From: Bacteroidales bacterium
Lineage (GTDB): Bacteria > Bacteroidota > Bacteroidia > Bacteroidales > UBA7960
DNA: 8,799 bases
Assembly (NCBI GenBank): GCA_003557765.1
Contig: PWNO01000290.1
Span: 1-8,799 of the forward strand
Reading direction: 5' to 3'
Part shown: positions 1 to 6,666 of the stretch, piece by piece
Position numbering within the stretch: position 1 is the first letter of the stretch
Layout: the number at the start of each line of letters is the position of its first letter
The notes under the pieces: model-generated
What the model was told of the DNA's origin: nothing
The model's input: only the letters and a program-made list of their open reading frames with translations
Database searches by the model: none
Position numbers and translations under genes: made by a program

Positions 1-1
1 A

Positions 2-208
2 GGTCTGAAGTTTCCTGGAAAACGGATCTTTGATGAAGCAGGCAACTTCAGACCTGTAAGGGTTATCAAAGGAAGGGCTGCACCAGATGATCCGCATGCT
101 GTAGACGGAATCAGCGGTGGAACAATTACCTCAAATGGTGTGACCAATATGCTGCGCGACGGGCTGAAACTTTATCAATCTTACTTTGAAAAAATCAGGA
201 CATCATGA
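2..208 (+). CDS. nqrC: Na+-translocating NADH:quinone reductase subunit C, C-terminal fragment
   Basis: Only the last 68 residues lie in the window; the gene begins upstream. The reading frame runs from base 2 to the TGA at 206-208. NqrC is a membrane-anchored periplasmic subunit of the Na+-pumping NADH:quinone oxidoreductase and carries a covalent FMN on a threonine. That site is visible as DGISGGTITSNGV, with the acceptor Thr expected to be the ACA codon at 122-124. The family consensus is close to SGATxTS; here the Ala before Thr is Gly, a mild variation. The stop overlaps the nqrD start in an ATGA arrangement, so the two are probably translationally coupled. Identity rests on this motif, the 'LKFPGK' type ending and the genes that follow in canonical nqrCDEF order. 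Confidence 0.93.
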   Translation, partial: GLKFPGKRIFDEAGNFRPVRVIKGRAAPDDPHAVDGISGGTITSNGVTNMLRDGLKLYQSYFEKIRTS

Positions 209-870
209 GCGAAACAATAAATAACAACACACAGAAAGAACCATTGTTCTCAAAGAAGAACCAGAAATTGTTGAGCAATCCGTTAAATAAGGACAACCCT
301 ATTACAGTTCAGGTGCTTGGGATATGTTCGGTATTGGCCATCACGGTGCAGATGAAGACATCGCTTGTTATGGCCATTTCTGTGGTAGCCGTAATGGGCT
401 CGGCAAACCTGATCATCTCCCTCCTGCGAAAAGGGATCCCACCACGCATTCGAATCATCGTGCAGCTTACGGTGATTGCAGCACTTGTTATTCTGGTTGA
501 CCAGATACTTAAGGCTTTTGTTTATGATGTAAGTCGCCAACTGTCTGTGTTTGTCGGCTTGATCATTACTAACTGTATCATCATGGGAAGGCTTGAAGCC
601 TTTGCTCTTAATAACAAACCCTGGCCATCCTTTCTTGATGGTGTGGGGAATGCAGCCGGTTATGCCTGGGTGCTGCTCGCCGTTGGATTCTTCCGTGAGT
701 TGCTTGGCTCGGGAAGCCTCTTTGGATACCAGGTGATACCCAATGCTTTTTATGATTTTGGATACGAAAACAACGGATTCATGATCCTGCCTCCCATGGC
801 ACTTATCACTGTTGGAGTGATCATTTGGGTACATCGTGCCAGAGAACGTGATCTGGTTGATATCAGTTAG
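205..870 (+). CDS. nqrD: Na+-translocating NADH:quinone reductase subunit D
   Basis: Integral membrane subunit of the sodium-pumping NADH:quinone reductase, 221 residues against about 210 in Vibrio; the excess is a polar N-terminal stretch of about 30 residues. The rest is a series of hydrophobic helices (about 35-75, 83-130, 150-165 and 192-210). Cys41 (LGICSVLA) and Cys124 (ITNCIIMGR) correspond to the two NqrD cysteines that, with two in NqrE, hold an iron centre in the middle of the membrane. These sit in the two inverted half-repeats typical of the NqrD/NqrE (RnfE/RnfA) family. The ATG at 205 overlaps the nqrC stop (ATGA), which supports this start. A related Rnf subunit is excluded by the nqrC and nqrF neighbours. 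Confidence 0.96.
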   Translation: MSETINNNTQKEPLFSKKNQKLLSNPLNKDNPITVQVLGICSVLAITVQMKTSLVMAISVVAVMGSANLIISLLRKGIPPRIRIIVQLTVIAALVILVDQILKAFVYDVSRQLSVFVGLIITNCIIMGRLEAFALNNKPWPSFLDGVGNAAGYAWVLLAVGFFRELLGSGSLFGYQVIPNAFYDFGYENNGFMILPPMALITVGVIIWVHRARERDLVDIS

Positions 871-905
871 CAATTTGGATGTTTGTAACATAAAACTTAA
901 TTCCG

Positions 906-1523
906 ATGCAAGAATTAATCAACATATTTGTAAAATCTGTCTTTATTGACAACATGGTGTTTGCCTACTTCCTGGGTATGTGTTCCTACCTTGCTGTTTC
1001 GCGAACCGTTAACACCAGCGTAGGACTCGGGGCAGCCGTCATTTTCGTGCTGGGCATCACCGTGCCGATCAATTACCTTCTGGAGAATTTCGTGCTTGGA
1101 CGTGGTGCACTGGCGTGGCTGGGACCCCAGTTTGCCGGTGTTGATCTCAGCTTTCTGACTTTCATCATGTTCATCGCTACCATTGCCGCCATGGTTCAGC
1201 TGGTGGAGATGATCATTGAGAAAGCCAGCCCCACATTGCACAGCTCCCTTGGAATCTTTCTGCCGCTCATAGCCGTGAACTGCGCTATCCTGGGAGGCTC
1301 ACTTTTTATGCAAGAGCGAAATTTTGCCAATCTTGCAGAAGCCACCTCTTTTGGATTGGGTAGTGGAACTGGCTTTTTTCTGGCCATTGTTGGCATTGCG
1401 GCGATACGGGAAAAGATAAGGTACTCAAATGTGCCTGCCCCACTTAGAGGCCTGGGGATCACATTCATCATCACCGGACTGATGGGTATCGCCTTTATGA
1501 GCTTTATGGGTATTGAACTTTAG
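906..1523 (+). CDS. nqrE: Na+-translocating NADH:quinone reductase subunit E
   Basis: Membrane subunit paired with NqrD, 205 residues against about 198 in Vibrio. It begins MQELINIFVKSVFIDNMVFA, the usual NqrE start, and has about six membrane helices. Cys26 (LGMCSYLA) and Cys126 (AVNCAILGG) match the two NqrE ligands of the intramembrane iron centre that passes electrons from the NqrF 2Fe-2S cluster towards the NqrC flavin. The motif EKASPTLHSSLGIFLPLI is characteristic of the family. It follows nqrD after 35 bases with no promoter or terminator visible between them. No Shine-Dalgarno sequence precedes the ATG; the upstream stretch is A/T-rich, as is usual in Bacteroidota. Confidence 0.96.
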   Translation: MQELINIFVKSVFIDNMVFAYFLGMCSYLAVSRTVNTSVGLGAAVIFVLGITVPINYLLENFVLGRGALAWLGPQFAGVDLSFLTFIMFIATIAAMVQLVEMIIEKASPTLHSSLGIFLPLIAVNCAILGGSLFMQERNFANLAEATSFGLGSGTGFFLAIVGIAAIREKIRYSNVPAPLRGLGITFIITGLMGIAFMSFMGIEL

Positions 1524-1547
1524 AATATAATTTGAAAAATATCGATC

Positions 1548-2807
1548 ATGATAATCTTAGAAGCAGGAACCATTTGGGTAATCACATTAAGCATTACAAT
1601 GTTTCTGGTACTTATTCTGGCATTGGTAAGTGTGCTTTTGTATGCGAAGGCAAAACTGGTGCCTTCCGGACCGGTAAAGATCAGGATCAACGATGAAAAG
1701 GAGATGGAAGTCAATTCAGGAGACACACTTCTGACAACCCTTTCCCAGGAATCAATCTATCTTCCCAGTGCTTGTGGAGGTGGAGGCACCTGCGCCATGT
1801 GCAAATGCCAGATCCTTGATGGCGCCGGAGATATTTTACCTACGGAGGTTGGCTACTTTACCCGAAAAGAGATCCAGGATAAGTGGCGCCTGAGTTGCCA
1901 GGTAAAGGTCAAGCAGGACCTTGACATCAGGGTTCCGAAAGAGATCTTCGGAATCAAAAAATGGGAGTGTGAAGTAATTTCCAACAGAAATGTTGCCACC
2001 TTCATTAAAGAGTTCGTTGTAAAGCTTCCTGAAGGTGAGGAGCTTGACTTCCAATCAGGTGGATATATCCAAATCGATGTGCCTCCTTGTGAAGTAGAAT
2101 TCAAAGATATGGAAGTGGAGAAGAAATTCCGTGAAGACTGGGATAACCTGAAAATGTGGGATCTTAAAATGGTCAACTCTGAACCGATTTTCAGGGCCTA
2201 TTCGATGGCAAATCACCCGGCAGAAGGAAACATCATCAAGCTGAACATCCGTATCGCCACACCACCGTGGGATAAGAAGAAAAACAAATTCATGAATGTG
2301 AATCCCGGTATCTGCTCTTCGTATATTTTCGCTCGCAAGCCTGGCGACAAAGTCACAATTTCCGGGCCTTATGGCGATTTCTTCATTAAAGATACCGAAC
2401 GGGAAATGGTTTACATCGGCGGTGGTGCCGGAATGGCACCCTTACGTTCTCATATCTTCCATCTGTTCCACACATTGAAAACCGGAAGAAAAGTATCTTA
2501 CTGGTATGGAGCACGCTCTAAGAGAGAGGTGTTCTACGAAGAGGACTTCCGCATGATCGAAAAGGAATTTCCAAACTTTAACTTTAATATTGCACTCTCT
2601 GAACCTTTGGCAGAAGACAATTGGGACGGGTATACCGGCTTCATACACCAGGTTGTGCTCGATAATTATCTTAGCGAGCACCCCGAACCGGAAGAGGTGG
2701 AGTACTACCTCTGTGGGCCGCCAATTATGAATGAATCGGTGCTCACAATGCTCGATAATCTTGGTGTACCTGAAGAAAATATTGACCTTGACGATTTTGG
2801 CGGTTAA
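1548..2807 (+). CDS. nqrF: Na+-translocating NADH:quinone reductase subunit F (NADH dehydrogenase subunit)
   Basis: Entry point for electrons: it oxidises NADH through FAD and a 2Fe-2S cluster. The protein has 419 residues (Vibrio about 408). Order of parts: one N-terminal membrane helix (about 9-32); a ferredoxin domain with ligands Cys76, Cys82, Cys85 and Cys117; a ferredoxin-reductase-type FAD domain with RAYS at 216-219 and GPYG at 273-276; an NADH-binding domain with GGGAGMAP at 291-298 and CGPP at 389-392. The C-terminus is the family hallmark LDDFGG, including the Phe that lies near the flavin. All expected residues are present, so it should be functional. It is the last gene of the nqr operon: a strong intrinsic terminator begins 6 bases after the stop. 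Confidence 0.97.
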   Translation: MIILEAGTIWVITLSITMFLVLILALVSVLLYAKAKLVPSGPVKIRINDEKEMEVNSGDTLLTTLSQESIYLPSACGGGGTCAMCKCQILDGAGDILPTEVGYFTRKEIQDKWRLSCQVKVKQDLDIRVPKEIFGIKKWECEVISNRNVATFIKEFVVKLPEGEELDFQSGGYIQIDVPPCEVEFKDMEVEKKFREDWDNLKMWDLKMVNSEPIFRAYSMANHPAEGNIIKLNIRIATPPWDKKKNKFMNVNPGICSSYIFARKPGDKVTISGPYGDFFIKDTEREMVYIGGGAGMAPLRSHIFHLFHTLKTGRKVSYWYGARSKREVFYEEDFRMIEKEFPNFNFNIALSEPLAEDNWDGYTGFIHQVVLDNYLSEHPEPEEVEYYLCGPPIMNESVLTMLDNLGVPEENIDLDDFGG

Positions 2808-2813
2808 TTTTAC

Positions 2814-2837
2814 AGCCCTGTTCAGCAGGGCTTTTTT
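2814..2837 (+). terminator. Rho-independent terminator of the nqr operon
   Basis: A 7-bp perfect stem, AGCCCTG (2814-2820) and CAGGGCT (2826-2832), encloses the loop TTCAG and runs straight into a tract of six T (2832-2837). It starts 6 bases after the nqrF stop codon, exactly where the operon should end. Confidence 0.88.
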
Positions 2838-2854
2838 ATATAATTTCGCGGGAG

Positions 2855-3748
2855 ATGACAATAAAACGTTTCGATAGGGCTGGAAAGGTGATCTGGATCG
2901 GTTTTTTCTCTAACCTGATCCTGACACTCCTGAAGCTAATCGCCGGTATACTTGGAAGAAGTGCCGCCATGGTTGCCGACGGAATCCACTCCGTCACCGA
3001 TATCATTACTGACCTGGTGATTGCCGGTAGCCTGAAAGTGGCCTCCAAACCCAGCGACAGAAATCACAAATATGGACATGGAAAAGTTGAAACGCTTGCT
3101 GCCGCTTTTGTTGGAGGAGTCCTTTTCCTGGTTGGGGCAGGCATCTTATATTCTGGTGCAACAAAAATTATTGGCCATTTTGGTGATAGCCCACTGAAAC
3201 GACCCGGTATGATCGCACTTTATGCGGCACTTTTCTCAATTGTTGTTAAAGAAGTTTTGTTCAGGTATACCCTTATATGGGGAAGGCGAATTGATAGCAC
3301 CGTGCTGAAAGCCAACGCATGGCACCATAGAAGTGATGTGTATTCATCGCTGGGGACACTGCTGGGTATTGCAGGTGCCATATTTCTCGGACAACAATGG
3401 GTGATACTTGACCCTATCGCAGCTGTGATTGTAAGCTTTTTTATCTTCAAAGTGGCCATCAGTATCATTCGTGAAGCCCTTCTGGAGCTTATAGAAACAT
3501 CCCTGCCGCAAAAAAAAGAAAAGGAAATTCTGGAAATTGCACGCAATGTGAAGGGTGTATATAACCCTCATGACCTGAAAACAAGGAAAATTGGAAGCAA
3601 TATTGCAATAGACCTTCATATAAACGTTCAACGAGATCTGAATATCGAAGAAGCACATGACATCACAGTATGTCTTGAAAAAAAACTCCGGCAGCGTTAC
3701 GGCGAAGACACATATATTTCGGTACATACCGAACCTCTGGTAGGTTGA
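2855..3748 (+). CDS. Cation diffusion facilitator (CDF) family metal efflux transporter
   Basis: A 297-residue proton-coupled exporter of divalent metal (most likely Zn2+, possibly Fe2+ or Co2+) in the inner membrane. Six hydrophobic helices are followed by a cytoplasmic dimerisation domain (about 212-297). The transport site is visible as H45/D49 in helix 2 (GIHSVTD) and H157/D161 in helix 5 (HHRSD), an HD-HD set like many zinc carriers; E. coli YiiP has DD-HD. The loop site matches YiiP (D68, H71, H75 in SDRNHKYGHGK), and the C-terminal domain keeps His239, His255, His268 and His291. Metal specificity cannot be fixed from sequence. It lies between the nqr terminator and apbE with no obvious functional link. 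The GGGAG just before the ATG touches the start codon, too close for a normal ribosome binding site. Confidence 0.93.
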   Translation: MTIKRFDRAGKVIWIGFFSNLILTLLKLIAGILGRSAAMVADGIHSVTDIITDLVIAGSLKVASKPSDRNHKYGHGKVETLAAAFVGGVLFLVGAGILYSGATKIIGHFGDSPLKRPGMIALYAALFSIVVKEVLFRYTLIWGRRIDSTVLKANAWHHRSDVYSSLGTLLGIAGAIFLGQQWVILDPIAAVIVSFFIFKVAISIIREALLELIETSLPQKKEKEILEIARNVKGVYNPHDLKTRKIGSNIAIDLHINVQRDLNIEEAHDITVCLEKKLRQRYGEDTYISVHTEPLVG

Positions 3749-3788
3749 GGTTAAGATTTAGGTTAGAGGTTGGAAGTTAGAGGTTGGA
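3739..3788 (+). repeat. Degenerate G/T-rich direct repeat (GGTTAGA type)
   Basis: Two perfect copies of the 13-mer GTTAGAGGTTGGA lie at 3762-3774 and 3776-3788 (period 14). They are preceded by looser variants (GGTTGAGGTTAAG and TTTAGGTT) that reach back across the CDF stop codon at 3746-3748. The strand bias, with almost no C, is striking. No function is evident; such arrays look like intergenic repeat debris seen in Bacteroidota genomes (recalled, not searched). Confidence 0.6.
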
Positions 3789-3809
3789 CGAACCAAATTA
3801 ATTTTTTCT

Positions 3810-3872
3810 TTGCGTTCTTAGCGTCTCTGCGGTGATAAAAAAGAATAAACCGCTAAGACGCAGGAAACGTAA
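3810..3872. repeat. Imperfect palindromic intergenic repeat (REP-like)
   Basis: The left arm at 3810-3833 (core TTAGCGTCTCTGCGGT) and the right arm at 3849-3872 (core ACCGCTAAGACGC) are reverse complements at about 18 of 24 positions, around a 15-base A-rich loop (3834-3848). The GC-rich arms stand out from AT-rich flanks. The wording resembles the 'CTTTGCGTCTTAGCGTCTTTGCGG' family of dispersed repeats that I recall between genes in Bacteroidota. It could act as a hairpin at the end of the CDF transcript, but there is no proper T tract after it. It lies directly upstream of apbE. Confidence 0.7.
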
Positions 3873-3911
3873 AAGATATAAGCAACAACATATAATCGAC
3901 AATAATAAACA

Positions 3912-4919
3912 ATGAAAAAAACACTTCTCACGTTATCGGTTTTACTGATTATGGCAGCCTGCCAGTTCCCGGGTAGGGGACCCCAGATGGTCACTATCCG
4001 GGGCGTTGTTTTCGGAACCTATTATTCAATTATTTATTACGATGAGGAATCCAGGGTGCTTCAGGAACAGATAGACAGTATTTTCCGGGACTTTAACAGG
4101 TCAATGTCTTTTTATGATCCGCAATCCATATTGTCGCAGGTTAACAGAAATGATCAGGTTCTTGTTGATGACTACTTTAAAACCGTATTTAAAAGATCTA
4201 AAGAGATTTCAAGAGAAACTAACGGTGCTTTTGATGCAACAATCCTTCCGTTGGTTAATGCCTGGGGTTTTGGAGTCGACCAAAGGGCATTAATGTCTGA
4301 AGAAATAGTGGATAGCCTAATGCAGTTTGTTGGTTTTGAAAAGGTCGATCTTGTTGAGGGACGTATTGTAAAAACAGATGAGCGTGTACAACTCGATTTT
4401 AATGCCATAGCAAAAGGCTACGCCGCCGATGTAATTGGCCATTATCTTGAATCCATTGGAATAACTGCATATATGGTGGAGATTGGTGGTGACCTTATTG
4501 CCAGAGGCAGCAAGCCGGATGGGTCAAAATGGCGTATCGGTCTGGAGATTCCTGCCAAAGACTATGATGCACAACAGGAGTGGCACTATTTTGTTGAAGT
4601 ATACAACCAGGGACTGGCGACATCAGGTGATTATCGCAGGTATATTGAAGATGACGGGAAAAGATACTCACACACCATAGATCCGCAGACCGGATATCCG
4701 GTAACGCACAACCTGATGAGCGCATCCGTTTTTGCGGCTGATGCCATGTCGGCAGATGCTTATGCTACTGCATTTATGGTGATGGGATTGGATGAAGCGA
4801 TCGCTTTTGTTGAAGCACGTGATGATCTGGAAGCCTATTATGTTTTTACTGATGATGTTGATGGTTTTGGTTACTATGCCAGCAGCGGATTACAGCTGCT
4901 CTCCCGCGACGATCTTTAA
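3912..4919 (+). CDS. apbE: FAD:protein FMN transferase, lipoprotein
   Basis: A 335-residue enzyme that moves FMN from FAD onto a threonine of target proteins using Mg2+; in bacteria with Nqr the known targets are NqrB and NqrC. The N-terminus is a lipoprotein signal with lipobox MAAC and lipidated Cys17, so it acts on the periplasmic side of a membrane. Family motifs in order: NGAFDATILPLV (104-115), FNAIAKGYAAD (163-173, FAD binding), EIGGDL (190-195), SGDYRRY (238-244), SHTIDP (253-258) and ADAMSADAYATAF (276-288, metal-binding region). Length and motifs are complete. The ATG at 3912 gives a textbook signal peptide. No Shine-Dalgarno or convincing promoter is visible. The nqr operon 1.1 kb upstream supports a role in Nqr maturation. 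Confidence 0.95.
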   Translation: MKKTLLTLSVLLIMAACQFPGRGPQMVTIRGVVFGTYYSIIYYDEESRVLQEQIDSIFRDFNRSMSFYDPQSILSQVNRNDQVLVDDYFKTVFKRSKEISRETNGAFDATILPLVNAWGFGVDQRALMSEEIVDSLMQFVGFEKVDLVEGRIVKTDERVQLDFNAIAKGYAADVIGHYLESIGITAYMVEIGGDLIARGSKPDGSKWRIGLEIPAKDYDAQQEWHYFVEVYNQGLATSGDYRRYIEDDGKRYSHTIDPQTGYPVTHNLMSASVFAADAMSADAYATAFMVMGLDEAIAFVEARDDLEAYYVFTDDVDGFGYYASSGLQLLSRDDL

Positions 4920-4941
4920 ATAAAACAGATTGATTCTTCAC

Positions 4942-4972
4942 TTTGATTTTTGAAGTATTATTCGTATATTTA
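4942..4972 (+). promoter_or_regulatory. Bacteroidota-type promoter of the mla-like operon
   Basis: TTTG at 4942-4945 is followed after 19 bases by TATATTTA at 4965-4972, a 7 of 8 match to the TAnnTTTG -7 element with the spacing usual for the Bacteroidota primary sigma factor. Transcription would be expected to begin within a few bases, at or next to the ATG at 4977, which implies a leaderless or nearly leaderless mRNA. Confidence 0.6.
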
Positions 4973-4976
4973 CATC

Positions 4977-5981
4977 ATGAAAAAAGCTCAAAAACTGCGT
5001 TTAGGGGTGTTTATCCTCGTCAGTACGTCTTTACTGTTGTTGCTGATCGTGCACTATGCCGCTCAAGCTCTCTTTGAGCGTAAAGATACCTATTATATTG
5101 CTTATCGAGATGTGTCTGTAAGTGGTCTGGAAGTTGGCAGTCCAGTTAAATTTCTCGGGATCAATGTAGGCTCCATAGCTGCCATTGGCATTGCTCCCGA
5201 CGATGTTAATACTATCATCGTTGAGATTGCTCTTCAGGAGGATACGCCAGTAAAGGAAGATGCTGTAGCTGACATTGTAGCTATGGGTATTACCGGATTA
5301 AAGACCATTGAAATCCGTGGCGGTACTCAGGAAGCTGATTTCCTTCCTCCCGGAAGCTATATCCGTCAGGGTTCTTCCCTCGCTGAAGACATAACCGGCA
5401 GGGCAGAGGTGATTGCCTACAGGGCAGAACAGGTTTTAATCAATCTGGAGAGTTTTACAGAACCCGGAAATATGGCCGTTTTCCGGGAAACTGCTGAACG
5501 AATCACTGACTTTGCCGATCAGGCAAACAGGTCAATAGTCCAGCTTGAAGAGATGATCATGGAAAACCGGGAAGATTTGCGTCAAACAATGATGATGGCC
5601 AATAAGATCAGTACCGACCTGGATAAAACCTCTGATGAGTTTCACCTTGCCATAACCCGGTTTAACCATATCATGCAGGGAGATACACTAAGTGACATAC
5701 TCGCTAACTTCAGGGATATTTCTTTAACATTAAAGGAAACCAACCTGAATGAACTTATTGAAAATCTGGCAGTGGCCACCACCGAGACACAAAGATTGCT
5801 GCTTAGCATTGGAGATGACATTGATCGTGGCGCAGAAAGTCTGACAGAAAACCTGCTCTTGCTGCAGGAAACGCTAGGTAACCTAAATGAAGCATCTCGG
5901 AAAATCAGTACCAACCCGTCGTCGCTGGTGCGGCGGCCGCGCATAGATGGCGCACCAGACAAATTACTGGACGAGAATTGA
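4977..5981 (+). CDS. mlaD: MlaD-like MCE domain protein, long form
   Basis: The substrate-binding MCE component of an ABC lipid transporter, anchored in the inner membrane and facing the periplasm. One N-terminal helix (about 10-30) is followed by a single MCE domain (about 37-120) with the typical stretch VSGLEVGSPVKFLGINVG and a hydrophobic MGITGLKTIEI segment. After this come about 190 residues of mainly helical, coiled-coil-like sequence and the NPSSLVRRP ending common in MCE proteins. At 334 residues it is much longer than E. coli MlaD (183), so the helices could form an extended channel, as in PqiB. I chose the ATG at 4977; an in-frame TTG at 4950 would add nine residues (KYYSYIYI after the start) but lies inside the promoter. 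It is the first gene of the four-gene operon. Confidence 0.9.
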   Translation: MKKAQKLRLGVFILVSTSLLLLLIVHYAAQALFERKDTYYIAYRDVSVSGLEVGSPVKFLGINVGSIAAIGIAPDDVNTIIVEIALQEDTPVKEDAVADIVAMGITGLKTIEIRGGTQEADFLPPGSYIRQGSSLAEDITGRAEVIAYRAEQVLINLESFTEPGNMAVFRETAERITDFADQANRSIVQLEEMIMENREDLRQTMMMANKISTDLDKTSDEFHLAITRFNHIMQGDTLSDILANFRDISLTLKETNLNELIENLAVATTETQRLLLSIGDDIDRGAESLTENLLLLQETLGNLNEASRKISTNPSSLVRRPRIDGAPDKLLDEN

Positions 5982-6026
5982 TCCTCAATCAAAAATTATA
6001 ATAAAACTTAATTAAAGCCATCGGTT

Positions 6027-6635
6027 ATGAAGAAACTGATTATAATTCCAGTTTTAGCCATATTGTTGTTTACAGGATGCAGAAGCACAAAGCCTGTTCA
6101 AAACAATTTTTTTCTCCTTGAATTGCCTGCAGCACTCATTGAGGATACTCGAATGGAAATAATGACACTTGATGTATCGTGCGAACTCAGGAGAGTTGAG
6201 GTGGCCCCACCTTATGCTTCACACCAGATAGCTATCAGGGAAGACACGCACAAGATTCGCTATTTTTCCTTTAATGAATGGGCACATCGCCCGGAGCTAA
6301 GCCTGACAAACATGACATTAAACTTCCTGGAAAAGCACCGGTTTTTCAGGGAAATCGCAACAGGTCGTTTGCGAGAACCTTCCGACTATATTTTTAAAAC
6401 AACAGTACATCAATTGGAGGTAGACCATTTGCACGAGGTTTTTGAAGCAAGACTTATGGTTGAATTTGTATTGCTGGAAACAGAAACAGCAACACCTGTT
6501 ATTCATCACAGGGTCGACCGTAGCCGTCCCCTGGAAGAGAACAGCCTGAATCTTTTTGCAGCAGCAGTAAGTGAGATGTTTTCTGAGGAATTGGTTGCTT
6601 TTATGAACCTTGCCATGAAAAAATTGGGGAATTAA
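6027..6635 (+). CDS. ABC-type transport auxiliary lipoprotein, PqiC-like
   Basis: A 202-residue lipoprotein with signal MKKLIIIPVLAILLFTGC; lipobox FTGC, lipidated Cys18. Shortly after comes NNFFLLELP, resembling the YxL-type strand that opens the PqiC/ABC_trans_aux (DUF330) fold. Further family-like features are 'LDVSCELRRVEVAPPYASHQI' (about 47-67), the IRYFSFNEWAHRPEL segment and the regular alternation of strands and helices to the end. In Pqi systems the homologue sits in the outer membrane and meets the end of the MCE protein. It lies 45 bases after mlaD and just before the permease gene, so it is surely part of the same transporter. Assignment to the family rests on these short motifs and on context. 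No Shine-Dalgarno sequence is visible. Confidence 0.78.
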   Translation: MKKLIIIPVLAILLFTGCRSTKPVQNNFFLLELPAALIEDTRMEIMTLDVSCELRRVEVAPPYASHQIAIREDTHKIRYFSFNEWAHRPELSLTNMTLNFLEKHRFFREIATGRLREPSDYIFKTTVHQLEVDHLHEVFEARLMVEFVLLETETATPVIHHRVDRSRPLEENSLNLFAAAVSEMFSEELVAFMNLAMKKLGN

Positions 6636-6666
6636 TGCGTTGAAATTCCATAAAAATCCATTTGTC

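Noticed and set aside
283..891. A 202-residue open frame on the - strand opposite nqrD
   Set aside because: It is the antisense shadow of nqrD: low-complexity, His/Asn/Lys-rich, with no recognisable domain, while the + strand gene is fully supported.
3344..3727. A 127-residue open frame on the - strand within the CDF gene
   Set aside because: It lies wholly within a well-supported CDF coding region and its translation shows no family motif.
3873..3911. Possible promoter for apbE (TATAATCG near 3891)
   Set aside because: It matches neither TAnnTTTG well nor has a TTTG at the proper distance, so I did not list it.
6657..6664. TCCATTTG as a -7 element before ATG 6667
   Set aside because: One mismatch at the key A and no TTTG 19 bases upstream; it is inside an operon and likely chance.
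6640..6666. TTG start for the STAS-MlaE gene
   Set aside because: ATG at 6667 begins just before the STAS fold and the nine extra residues show no family feature; kept only as an alternative.
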